Positions 1 to 10,778 of a stretch of DNA of 64,000 nucleotides are shown here, one piece after another. Origin of the DNA: Coniferiporia sulphurascens. Its lineage: Eukaryota > Basidiomycota > Agaricomycetes > Hymenochaetales > Hymenochaetaceae. The translations under genes were made by a program, and so were the position numbers. Each line of letters opens with the position of its first letter. The first letter of the stretch is position 1. The notes under the pieces are model-generated. The model did no database searches and had not been told where the DNA came from. It worked only from the letters and a program-made list of their open reading frames with translations. The stretch is taken from positions 682,001 to 746,000 of the forward strand of contig NBBA01000003.1 of NCBI GenBank assembly GCA_002794785.1, in the 5' to 3' direction.

Positions 1-1
1 G

Positions 2-364
2 ACTGTTCTTATCGATCGTGCTACACTGTCGCCGAGGCCTTCCTCAGGACCGACATTTGAGCAGAATATGGCGTTTGTGGCCCTTTGCGCGCCGACATCC
101 GCTACGGGATGCACGAACTCCCCGACGTACTCGATATCCCGACTTAGTCCCAGGCGCAGTACGGAATCGTCGCCTGTGTCTATTGCTGGCAGCCAGTTTG
201 TTGGCGAAGGCTCGGCCGATCGTCTTCTCAAATCACCCTTTTTGAAGAAGAGAGTGGTAGAGTACGATGAATCTGGGGCTGTGAAGAGTAGGGTTTTGCA
301 GGGTGATTCTCCACGTCCGCGAACGCGACCACGGGTAGACTCTGAAGGCGGAGATACTGGCTAA
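2..364 (+). CDS. C-terminal part of an unidentified protein (cut by window edge)
   Basis: The frame is open from base 2 to a TGA ending at 364, about 120 codons, so this looks like the last exon of a gene entering from the left. The segment is rich in Ser, Pro, Arg and Thr, with no predicted membrane helix and no motif I recognise. The final 30 residues are basic and Pro-rich, typical of a disordered C-terminus. There is an ATG at 68, but the frame is open upstream of it, so I do not take it as the start. About 1.5 kb of apparently non-coding DNA follows. It could instead be a chance open frame; the missing 5' part decides. Confidence 0.4.
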   Translation, partial: TVLIDRATLSPRPSSGPTFEQNMAFVALCAPTSATGCTNSPTYSISRLSPRRSTESSPVSIAGSQFVGEGSADRLLKSPFLKKRVVEYDESGAVKSRVLQGDSPRPRTRPRVDSEGGDTG

Positions 365-1877
365 GCCAACTCGATGGGATAATTTTTTCTCTCAAGATAA
401 TACACGCATAGCATGATGATCGATAATATCAAAAGCACAGTATGTCCATGAAAATGCGTGCTCTTTTGCAATTAAGCTTGTCTTCGAGCGCTGCCTGTGG
501 CTAGGCTTCGCTCCCAGTCGCTTTAATCACGGAAGGTCCCGAGAAATATCCATAAGGTTGGGATATCTAAATATTCTATTTTACGTTAATGTGTTAACAG
601 TTTGGAAATATCTAGACTGGTGTTCAACTAAGTTATGATATAGCCTAGAAGTTCAATCGGCGCTTACCGCCAGGAGAGATTCTCTAGACCCAAAATGGAC
701 AGCCGGATTTCCGTCTGCAAGTCAGCCTCCTAGGAAGCTCGACCCGACCCATGCGGAGCATGTTTTTATGATACTTCTCCGGTTCTTGTCACTAGTCTCT
801 CAGGTAGTCGCCAAATGACACAGTTAACCGCCTGACTTGGCACTATCTATCATAGGACTCTCAAAGTTCGTCCTAAGCATGTGCATGAAGCTTCTATTTC
901 AGCTTAGACTCCGTCGATACGCCCAAGTTGCACAAGTATATACACCACAAAGCGTTCTGCCACTTCAAAGCAAATATTTTTATTCATTTTACATTCCAAC
1001 ATACATTCCTTACAGATCTTGTTTGGCGTGGTGCCGGTTGATCAACAAAAAGGCCCACCACTCTACAAAGTGTTAACGTCGTATTCCCCCGGTTTGGTTT
1101 GGTTTGGTTTGGCTTGGAGCACTCTTTCCGGCATGTGCTCGACTCGCTAGAATTGGGTGAAGATGAGTGAGACCTAGAGGTGGAGGTGGTTACGGATGAA
1201 AATGATGACAATGACGGAGATTAAGCTCTTGACGCAGATCCAGAGCTGTCTGGAGCCAGTGCTCCGGGGGGTAGCTACTTTGGGCTTTCCCCCTACTATT
1301 TATTTGAGCTCGGGTTTGTAAAAACAAAGCCCTTTGGATCCACTCTGAAATTCGTAGGGATCTGTAAGTGCATTATTGGTCGCTCAGTAATGTCCGAATC
1401 TCACTTTATCAAGCCTGCTGTCTGAAGCCGTTTAGCTGCGACAGCTAAAATTTGATACCTTCGAGTACAAAATGGAATGTCATTATAAGTCACTACGTCG
1501 CGTGAGCGCTGTCGTACGGACCTGGGTGGAAACATTTTCTCTTCCGCAATTGCGGTGCCGTTCGATTTATCCGATATAATATTACCACTTTCCTCACGAA
1601 TGAGACCCGTATTATTTATGTTCAATAACACCGAGTTGAGGTAGTCAGTAACGACGACAAACTCGCAGGCAGCTTCCGTGGAGTACCTGATAGTAGTAAA
1701 ACAGTAAGTCAGTCGGTGATAAGTGGTGAACCTCCAATTCACTTACAATCGCAATTGTGGCGAGAAGCTAATAATGTTCTTGGCACCTTTCTGAATCCGT
1801 TTGTCTCTGTTCAGGCTGAGTTTGTTAGGATCATCAAAAAAGGACTCTCGGACAACAACATTCGTTTTCTACGTGTA
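365..1877. other. Intergenic stretch, no gene recognised
   Basis: No open frame here reads like a conserved protein. The only structure seen is four copies of the pentamer GGTTT at 1090-1110, followed by a variant copy. It is not a canonical fungal telomere repeat. Short frames on both strands lack splice partners. Confidence 0.5.
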
Positions 1878-2688
1878 TTAATTAAAGTGAATTGTCTGTG
1901 GCGAATGAATGCAAACATGACCTACCTTTTCTTCAATAATACACAGGACCATACTTGGGTACTCACCGCTAGACGATTTCAACCTTTGTCTGAGGGCTTC
2001 CGCAAAGTCCTCAGCTTTTACCCACCGAACCACCTTCTTGGGGAGTTTAAGCACATTAGCCGCTGAATGCGGGCTATCCAGATTATCCAAGGTCAGATAA
2101 TGATCGCATCTTGTTCCATCTAGATGCGTTTGGTACGCGACTATTAAACATTGGAGAAAAAGGCGATACATTCTGGTTGGACACACCATTTACCGCTTTA
2201 TGTTGCTGGCGTATATTAAATATATATCCTGCCTTCGCCATGTCCGGGACTTCGAGCACCCCTTTAAATATACGTCTTAGTGTATACATAACGGGGACTA
2301 AAACATTTGCATAGTAGGTCTCGCTAAAAGAATTTAAAATGTCAGCTTGAGCTATGTTTTTAAAAGAAGTTTAGAACACTCACGCAACAGCTTGTTCGTT
2401 GAAAAGTGTGTTTGTGCATTGCCCATCCGAAAATATTTTTGATTGTTTCGTTAGTTCTTTCTTGAGCGCCATGATGAAACCTGGATCCTTTTCTACGACC
2501 GAGCCTTTTGACGGAATGAAGCGAGTCCCGTTACAAGCTGTTGTCGCGGTCACTCCGGCCTTATGAGTGTCTTCGATATTGGGGGCCTGTTTTGTTGGGC
2601 CCTCAATGTAGCGACAGTCAATTAAGGTTTCATTGATATACTCCAGCCAGTCCACTTTTTTTGCTGTTTCGGGGGAGATAGGTGCCAT
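1878..2688 (-). CDS. Hypothetical protein, multi-exon, possibly decayed
   Basis: An ATG at 2688 opens about 100 clean codons starting MAPISPETAKKVDWLEY. A GTGAGT donor lies near 2384. A plausible acceptor near 2312 joins in frame to a second block (ETYYANVLVPVMYTLRRIF and on), which stops at a GTAAAT donor near 2188. A third block (reading AYQTHLDG and VVRWVKAEDFAEALRQRL) lies at about 1960-2135 and is also protein-like. The second and third blocks cannot be joined in frame with the visible splice sites; the offset is one base. No domain is recognised. It is either a real gene with a splice site I missed or a gene losing its frame. Confidence 0.35.
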
Positions 2689-3392
2689 TGGTGTGTTGTA
2701 TTATCTTGAGAGTGTTGTGTGCTTGTAGTGTGTTTATGGAAGAAATTGGTATGGGAGACACCAGTCTGCAAGCCTTCTTATACCGCAGATCAGAGTCATT
2801 TAGTAACATTGAAGAGCCGCTGGCATATAATTTTCTAAGTGAGTTTGCAACGAACGGAATTTTTTCAACCACTTAGAGTAAGTGTGATGGTGTACGGGAA
2901 AATATGCATGTTCGCCACAAACGCAAAGCTACTACTGGCAATGACGGCCGAGCCATTTGGAATACGGGCTTGCCTGAGTTTATACAAAAATAATCAGATC
3001 CAGTTCCATCGTGAACCATCATAGAGTCCCCTTTGTCGTACACCTTGGTGATTCGTCAAGAGCAGAATTGACCGACGTGGCGTGTCAATGACCCAGACTC
3101 AATAAGAACAATATCTTGCTATGAATGGAGTTGCACATATGCTGTTCAGACAGAAATAGGTTTTTGCTGGAGCAAAATAAGTATGGCGCAAACGTATCAC
3201 TGGAATTTGTGAACAAACCTTTTGATCTACAAACATATTTGAGCTGCGAATCTTGTCCGGAACCAACCGCAACTTTCCTCTGCCAGTGACTGGATGCAGA
3301 TTTGAGTTGCATATCTTCGTGGCTGGATGGGGATTTTATTTATTTTTCTACGGACGGCCCCATATACCTTATTGATACAGCCGCGAGTATAC

Positions 3393-3710
3393 TCAGAGTA
3401 TTGCTGGCCCTCTTTTCTGACGAGTTTTGTGGTAAGTTAGTTGGTGGTGCGATTCGGAGGATTGCAGTGACGCGCCACGAGCAACTTCTAGGATAGGAAA
3501 TACGTACTGTAGTACGTAATTGTCAACACTTTGCTCGTCCCCAATGAGCCAAGTTTGCACAGCTCCTTCAATCCCCTCATTAGCCGGATAAAGATCAATA
3601 ATAACCCATTGGCCGACTCTTTGATACCCAGAGCCCAAGTCATCGTCTTGCCGTGCCATGTCCGCGTCGAGTACATCAAGCTCAGGAAGCCCTACGGATT
3701 CGTCCTTCAA
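3393..3710 (-). CDS. Hypothetical short protein, divergent from the kinase-like gene
   Basis: An ATG at 3710 opens about 70 residues of acidic, soluble-looking sequence (MKDESVGLPELDVLDAD; later DLGSGYQRVGQWVIIDLYP), followed by a possible donor near 3504 and a further short block. The start lies only about 10 bases from the likely start (3721) of the plus-strand kinase-like gene, so the two would be transcribed divergently from almost the same point. I recognise no domain, and the frame may be chance. Confidence 0.22.
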   Translation of the reverse strand: MKDESVGLPELDVLDADMARQDDDLGSGYQRVGQWVIIDLYPANEGIEGAVQTWLIGDEQSVDNYVLQYVFPILEVARGASLQSSESHHQLTYHKTRQKRGPAIL

Positions 3711-3720
3711 TTTCTGGAAG

Positions 3721-4684
3721 ATGGACGAATTTATCGCAAAAATGCTTCGTCTAAGAGCTAAAGTAGAACAGGCCCCGCTTGTACCAGGACTATCCTTCAG
3801 CTTTACACCTATCTCCCCTTCGCCAGTAACCTCTCAAGGCTCACGCGCGCTTCCGTGGTTCGTGAGACAGAGAGATGACGGTGCAAAAATCACTTGCCAG
3901 TGTGTACTCGAGAGGCCTTTGCAAGATGGCGTTGGGAAACTATCGCAGGTCTGGTTGGCCAAAGTGAAGCCGCCTCTTGGAAAAGCGAATCAATCTGCCA
4001 CAGTTGTGATGAAGTTCGTACAACCTTCACTTCTGCCTCTTCCTGAAGACGGCTGTTTTCGTACTGCAAAGGAGCTCGCCACGACTGAGCACAACGCGTA
4101 TACAACACTGAGACCACTCCAAGGTCGTTCTATACCGCACTATTATGGCTTTGAAGAGGCGAGTCTCCATTGAATACAATCACGTCCCATTAACACCATC
4201 AAATAGGTTATTACTCCCTCAGGGGAACACGCTTGGTTACTAGTCTTAGAATATATTGAAGGTACCGCATTGTGGGAGATCTATACCGTTAAGCCGAGTC
4301 TCAAGACATCATGTACTTTGGTGTGTTTTCTCGTATCCATCGATAGTTTCTGTCTCTGGGCTTACCGACGGCTAGTACGTGAATGCAATGAATGCGCTGG
4401 TTAACATCCACGAAGCTGGTATTATCCACGGCGACATCGCGGGCCGGAATATTATAGTTCTTCGAGACAAAGTGGAAGTAGTCTGGATAGACTTCGCATG
4501 TGCTTCCATGACTTCAGAAGGGAACGCGACCTCCCGGAAAGGGAATGAGTTGTGGGAATTGACCGATGAAGTACAACGCTGCTTTAGAAAACGAAGTACA
4601 GAAATGCAAGAGGCTTTCGAAAGTGGAAAGGAACCCATTCCTCAGGAGTTTCGTCACCTGTTACCTCTTCTGGAGTACGATTAG
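3721..4684 (+). CDS. Small protein-kinase-like protein
   Basis: Three exons: 3721-4158, 4207-4320, 4376-4684, about 286 residues. An in-frame ATG at 3658 would add 21. Kinase features are in the C-terminal half: HGDIAGRNIIV matches the catalytic loop (Asp and Asn kept), and VVWIDFACA takes the place of the DFG segment, with Ala for Gly. Upstream, TVVMKFVQP probably holds the ATP-binding Lys, and LLVLEYIEGTALWEI is a hinge-like stretch. This is the shape of the divergent kinase-like proteins that are abundant in basidiomycetes; the substrate is unknown. The first intron has a GC donor (GCGAGT), forced because reading on meets a stop after four codons, whereas joining at 4207 keeps the frame. 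The atypical DFA leaves activity uncertain. Confidence 0.7.
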
Positions 4685-7600
4685 AGCGTCACGACCAGCT
4701 AGATGTAACGTATTTGAACGTGGTATGAGAACAAAGAATATATCCTATCCTCGCCGGGTGACTACTAGCTATCTTTAGGCTGCCTCATTCACGCTTCGCA
4801 TTGTTAAGGGGTTCTGAAGTACGTTCGGAGGTTGCCATTGGAACAGAGCCGTTTGTCACGCCTAGCGACGTGTAAACATCTGGAAATTCAAATATCATTC
4901 ATTGTCTGCGCAGCGGCGCCGGGCCAGGCCTGAAATAGAATATGAACTCTGCCTTCGCTTCGTCTTCAAAATCCCGAATGCAGGATGATCCTGAGTCTCG
5001 ATTAGTAACGGAGATCAGGAGAAGGAGCGATATGAATTTGAAACTAAGGAATTCGAACACTTCGCTTTGAGAATCCTACACCGCGCGAGAACTGAAGTCA
5101 TAGTGATACATCTAGCGCCGAAATCTAGTCCACCTAGAAAGAAAGGGTAGCTCATAGCTGATTAGCTTTGGGTACGTCCCTAGTCTGGGCCGCCATTTAT
5201 TCCATGACCAGGATTAGATTCGTAGGCTTCGTGTGGAGTTGTGCCGCATTCAGGCATTCCGCTGCCTCTGCTAGACAAGTCACTCAAACCTGTACCTTTG
5301 GTGTTCTTTTGGTTTACAAACGCAAAAGCACAGACTCTGTATGGTCCCCAATTAAAGCGCATTTTCGGGTTCGCGATCTCCGCAATGTTCTTCTGGAGGG
5401 GAAGCACGCAAAGTTGTGGAATTTGCTGCGACGCTAGATGTGCGGATCGCTAAATTTGCCGACCCACAGAGTTTGGGGTGTTAGGGCAATTTTGGAGACG
5501 CGTCTGTCAAGATAGTGACCAAAGCCACCGGCGCATTCATTGGATTTGGGTTGGTCTGGTCTTCGTCAGAGACAGTATCTTTCGTCGGCCGAGACACACT
5601 AGAGCTTAGTACGAAGCGCTTTTTTTGTACTAAGCTCTAGCGCGGTACAGCGCGCGCAACCCGGCTAGCATCTAGTCTCAGAGCATCTGTTTAAACATAC
5701 AGCCGACCTCATCATAGGGGAAGAACGACAGGCGGACTTAAGCGGGTGGTCCGGGCTTCCAGCCGTACCGGGAGGAAGTCTAGCTAAATGCTCGCTCCCG
5801 CCCTATTCCCTCCGTTCGCGCGGTCATTCGCGTCTCCATTCATTCCCAACGCAAAGATGCACATTGAAACCTGCGGGGTAAAAGTAGTTTGTTTTACGTA
5901 GCGCCAGCGCAGATGCGTCGGCAATCTTGGGCGCTGTGCACGCAGTCCTCAGATACACATACAGAGCCGGTGTCAGTTGGGTGATCGAGTGAGGGCAAGC
6001 CATCGACTGTAGGACTCCAAACAAGATGAGTTCTGGCGCCCCGTTGTGGTACCGAGATCGCCGAAGCCCGTCCATAAGCCAGACAAAACAGATCGAACAG
6101 ATGTGTACAACACCAATCGAAGAAAAAATAGGTGATTTTGAGCGAAACTAGAGAAGACTGGCGCCTGCGGAAAAGGAAACCGGACTACCTTGGCGTGAGC
6201 GTGTGACTTGCCTCCCAAATCAGACCATTGCAAAGCTCGGCTTCTCCCGTTCGATGGACCGCTGCCATAAGTCCTCGTCCGGTAGAGACCGGCCAGTAGT
6301 AAAAAAAAGAGTCAACCTTGCTACTATGTACATGTGAGTATGCTCTATATTGCAGACGGAGACTTCGCGCTGAAGGGGGAGGAGGGGAGGCAGGAAATAC
6401 ATGTAAGTACTGTACATATAATATACAGTATACACTGACTTCTGACTAACCCCCGCTTCTAAGCTCGCGGGGAAGGATATTTTTTATTTATTGACATGCT
6501 TAACGGTCGGTCTTCAGCGTCGGAATCTCAGACGGTGTTCATCAGCCACTGTTCGAGCCTTGGTAAGCCCGAGTGCTTCGAATCTCGATCCGCTTGGCCT
6601 ATGTAGTATGTATTTTCATAACCGAAAATTAATAAGTACAAATCTTGTTCCCCCCTGCAAGAGTCTACATACCCATTCACATAGTACATAGCAAGTGGGA
6701 AATAAACACAAACATAAAATAAGAAAAGTTAGCAACCACAGCCACACCCAATCAGGGAATAGATTTTTCCTATCCAGACCTACGGGGGTAGTGAGGGGAA
6801 TAGAACTCGATTCGAGTCAAACTTGTCTTTGAGTGGCCAGAGCCGTAAATTAAAGCTACAGCTTCACCATCTACTTTGCAGACCCGCTGCCTTTAAATCA
6901 TTTTAAACCAATTTCTGGGGGACGCGTACAAGCGCAAACTTTTTTTTTTTGACTAAGTTGACTAAGTAAGGTGCAAGGGGGGAGAGAATATGTAGTTGTA
7001 CTGTATACCCTAACTCTGGGGACTCGGACCGCCGACTGAGTCTCTGGGCCGCGTGGTCCAAAATCGTTTGGACCGAGTATTCAGCTTTCTTTTGGGATCT
7101 AGTGTACTTACTCGCGAGCAACATTGATCTCAGTCAAATACGTACCCATTCCATTTCTATTTTCATTTCCATCTCACTCTCCATCTCCGCCTTTATCTTC
7201 GTTTCCATTTCACGTCATGCTACATCACAACACAAGCATTCCTCTCCCTTCCCCTTCCCCTTTGACCGAGAAAACACAAGCGCGCGGCTGCCCACTTCCG
7301 ACAAACGTGGCACCCCACCCGGCGGTCGGCAGTCGGCAGCTCCTCGGAAATATTGACGACACCGTATGGTGCTCGGACCTTCGGCGGCAGGCTGCAGTGC
7401 TCTGAAGGAGGACTTCTGAATTTACAACAGAACGCGAGTATGCGATGGATGAGACAGCCTGTAATAGGTCCACGTCGTCCTGACTCCTGATAGATAACGA
7501 AACGGCATCTCGCTGCCGCCGGCTCGTCATGAAGAAAGTTAGGAAAGTGAAAAAAATGGGGAAGGCGTGTGTATGATGGGGATGGGGGTGGCCAGGTACG

Positions 7601-10229
7601 ATAATCCATACTCGCGACATGAGGAGGGGGGGGGGGAGGAGCGGCCGTCAGTATAGTCACAGATTTGATTTCTCAGATTCACAGCCAATCACGGCAATTA
7701 GATAGGCCCACTGTTCTGTCCTTTTTTCCAGCTCATCGTCAGCGCCAGCCGGCCAGCAGAAATGCCGACGGCTAACGCGCAAGGGACGAGGGCTAGTGGA
7801 GAACGAAAGGACAGAAAGACAAGAAGCAAGAGAGGGCGGTGGACGATGGTAGTTACTGGAAGTATGCGCCGCAGCCGGCATCAGCTGGCCATATGGACGG
7901 ACGATGACACTCGAGGGTTCACGTAAGTTAGGAAGTATACGTGCGTGGGCCTGGTTTGTTATCTCGGGTTGCGCGTTAGTCCGCTAGTTGGTTGGTAGGT
8001 TGGCTGGCAGGGGGCAGCGTATGCATGTGCGCATCGGTACCGGTGGGCGACAAGAGGCAGACGGCAGGAAGCCTGTACAAGGAGAGAGAATGACGTAGCA
8101 ACCCCAACACGTCCCCTCTTTATTATTATTTTCCCTCTTCGTCTTTGTCTTCGTTTCGCTCGTAATTCTGAGTTCTTAAGGATCTGCATTCGTACTCCGC
8201 TGACAGTAAGTCGACTTGTGTGGCGTCGACGTCACGACCGGAATCACGATTGTCATCACGGCCGACCAGGGCGTCAAGGGTCCGAGGGGTAGAGGGTCCG
8301 CGACGATAAAACCGAAAAATACAGCTTGGGGGGAGGATCGGGGTTGCCATTTCCGGGGCCGTGCATCTGATTTCCAGTAAAATACTCCCATTCCGGTCTG
8401 AGGTCCTACTTGGATTGAAACAGAGGAGCTTCCTGTAAGTAAAGCCCAAGGGGAGCGTACTGATGTGCCGTGCCTAAGTATGCTCGGGGCGACCGAGACC
8501 AGAGCGGTTAATTAATCTGAATCTGTATTCAGAACTTGTGCTTGGGGGGCTTGGCCAGCGCAGTGCAACCAACGAAGATAACAAGTACAGTAAGTACGAG
8601 GGACCGGCGGGTGCCTTGCGCAACTCCGGGCCCGGACGCCCTGCCGTGCTTCGCGCTTCGAAACTTCGTGTGTACGTGGTGCTGCGTATGTACTGTACGT
8701 ACGTACGGTGCCGTACAACCTCTTGAAGGGGGAGAGGGCCGGGAGAATATTTTTCGCGTTGGTGCATGCATCCACGCGGGCGAGGGCCGACAGAACAAGA
8801 TGAAACGAAATGTTCCCGATCCTCTCGGCGTAATTCTGGGTCCTGCCAGTCAAAAGCAAGACCGAGTGCATTCGTGGCGGCGTCGGTCGGGGAAGACGGA
8901 AACCGCTCTTGTCAGCGCCGGAGGTGTACATGTGTGCGTGAGTCAGCCACGCGCCACGCGGGCTAGGGACGAGGGCGAAAAGATATGTTCTATGTTCTCG
9001 GTGTAATGGAAGCGGCCTTTGTCACGTACGTGGCACAGACAGGACCACGGACTTGAGTCGGGAGAGCGGGGTTCTCGGCGGCGTACATGTACGTATCCAT
9101 GTGCAGACAAGGGCGGAAAGGAAGAGAGGGGAAGGAGGGAATGTCAAGTCGTTCGATATGAATATTCGGGTATGTGACGTCTGCGAGAGTATCAGACATG
9201 AACGAAGCGCGTGGAATAAGGTAAAAAAAGAAATGTTCTCGGTGTATTTTGAGAGCCGGAAGCGGGAGCAGCGTGGTGCCACGACGGAGACGAGAGTCGG
9301 GAGCGTGTGGATCTTACGGAAGAGAGCAGTTGGACGTGCCAGTACCGCGTGCCGCGTGCGTGTGGGTTCGAGCATCAGAGTCCAGAGCTGGGTGACGACC
9401 AGCCTGTGAAGATCAAGGAAAAGACGGGAGTTGGAGGAGACAAAAAGGTACGAACGAGGAGGAGACAACGCGCACAGGGCAGGACTGGACAGGGTCTGCG
9501 ATCAGTGTGGCGCATGCATAAGGGACAGGACGAACGTGCGCGGAGTGATGGGCCCGGGACGGGTCGCGGCTGATGACGGTGATGGGATGCCGATGACGGT
9601 AAAAGGAGCCGGGACGCTCGGGCGGAGGCCGCGAGGAACGGGCTGCGCTGGCCGACTGGACATGGACGTGGCGGGTGCACGCATGGTGTCGATAGCGGCT
9701 CCTGGTGGCGCGAGGATCGTGTCGACGGCGACGGACCGGGAGACGGCGGCGGCCGATGCGCAGTGACCTTGTGGAGTACATTTATTATTTATTTTTACTT
9801 TTTTCGTGAGAGGTGCGACAGTTAAGCTTCCGCGTCGATCTCCCGACAAGGTTACCTAAGCGAGAGACCAGAGAATATACTGGGATTAGGGAAAATACAA
9901 TACACAAAGTTAACGCCGAACCGAACGCGACGAACGCAAACGTGCCAGTACGCCCGTCCCGTTTAGGAAGGTATACCATGTGCTGCCTCTCGTCCGATCC
10001 CGCGTCCTCACCTCGCCCTTCCTCTCGCTCTCTCTCCCCCTCTCTCTGCCGACAGTGCGCAGGAGGCGTGCTTTGTGAATTAGCAATATAGAAATAATAA
10101 TAAAAGCGTTAGCGAAATAAACACAGGGAGAGAAGGGGGCGAACGCGGACTGGGAAAGGCTGTAAGGCTGACGTGAGAGTGCGTCCATGTGGAACTGGCC
10201 AAGGCTGGGTCTCTTCCGCGTTCAGATAG
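4685..10229. other. Long gene-poor stretch (about 5.5 kb)
   Basis: No exon chain or conserved protein could be built on either strand. Frames of 100-156 codons between 7.2 and 9.8 kb are low-complexity (Arg, Ser and Pro rich) and overlap each other on both strands, which points to GC-rich non-coding DNA. Features seen: a perfect inverted repeat at 5599-5640, an 11-nt T run near 6940 followed by two 9-bp copies of TGACTAAGT, a G run near 7626, and GTAC-repeat clusters near 8660-8710. The distal part probably holds the promoter of the kinase gene starting at 10779. Confidence 0.5.
5599..5640. repeat. Perfect 14-bp inverted repeat (hairpin) with 14-nt loop
   Basis: The arms CTAGAGCTTAGTAC (5599-5612) and GTACTAAGCTCTAG (5627-5640) are exact reverse complements, separated by a 14-nt loop ending in seven T. 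The stem would be stable in RNA or extruded DNA. No gene is next to it. It could be a remnant of a miniature transposon end or a structured RNA; neither is shown. Confidence 0.75.
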
Positions 10230-10600
10230 CGCGTGGTCCATCTTCCCCTCCCCTCCCCGTCCTCCTTTTCCTTTCCTTTCCTTCCCTCTCCTCCTCCCTC
10301 CCTCCCTCCTCCCCATCATCTGCAGCAGTTCAAAGTGCTAGCACTCACCCGTTCCCCGCACTCCCCCCCTCTCGTCGTGCTATCTCCTCAGTCCGCGTCT
10401 GCCCTCTCCCTGGCGGGCGCATCACTCACGACAATTCCTGCCCCGCCACTGTCTCCCTCTCTCCCCTCTTCCCACCCTTCTCCCGTCTCTTTTCTCTTTC
10501 TCAGTCTCTTTTCACATCTATATCTCTCGGTTCTCTCTCCTGGCGTCTACTACGGCTCTGCTAGTCTCTCGCATCCTGCTCCTGTCTGCCTCTGACTCAT
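10230..10600 (+). promoter_or_regulatory. Pyrimidine-rich promoter/5' leader tract
   Basis: About 370 bases of mostly C and T on the plus strand (many CCCTCC, TTTCC and CTCTCT runs) end roughly 180 bases before the kinase ATG at 10779. Such tracts are usual just upstream of transcription or translation starts of strongly expressed fungal genes. No TATA box is obvious. Open frames here only reflect the composition. Confidence 0.5.
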
Positions 10601-10778
10601 CCTGGTCCCCCATCGCCAGCCCGTGCTTCAACTTGCATCTTCTGCATTCGGAATCGCAAACCAAACTTCAGGCCACGTTTATCACTTCATCTTACACAGT
10701 TATCTCCCGCGGCGGCGAGCATATTCCTTGCTCCTCGTCTGCACCAGCCTGGTACTGTCGCACCTGCTGCTCTGTTAG

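Noticed and set aside
1090..1116. GGTTT repeats as telomere-like DNA
   Set aside because: Only four units plus a variant, and not the TTAGGG-type repeat of fungal telomeres; internal location.
8536..9006. 156-codon plus-strand frame
   Set aside because: Overlaps equally long frames on the other strand in GC-rich sequence; no conserved motif or splice structure.
9361..9395. GGGTTCGAG as a tRNA B box
   Set aside because: No acceptor, D or anticodon stems can be formed around it.
9022..9849. Several 90-148-codon frames on both strands
   Set aside because: Arg/Ser/Pro-rich, mutually overlapping, no family resemblance; composition effect.
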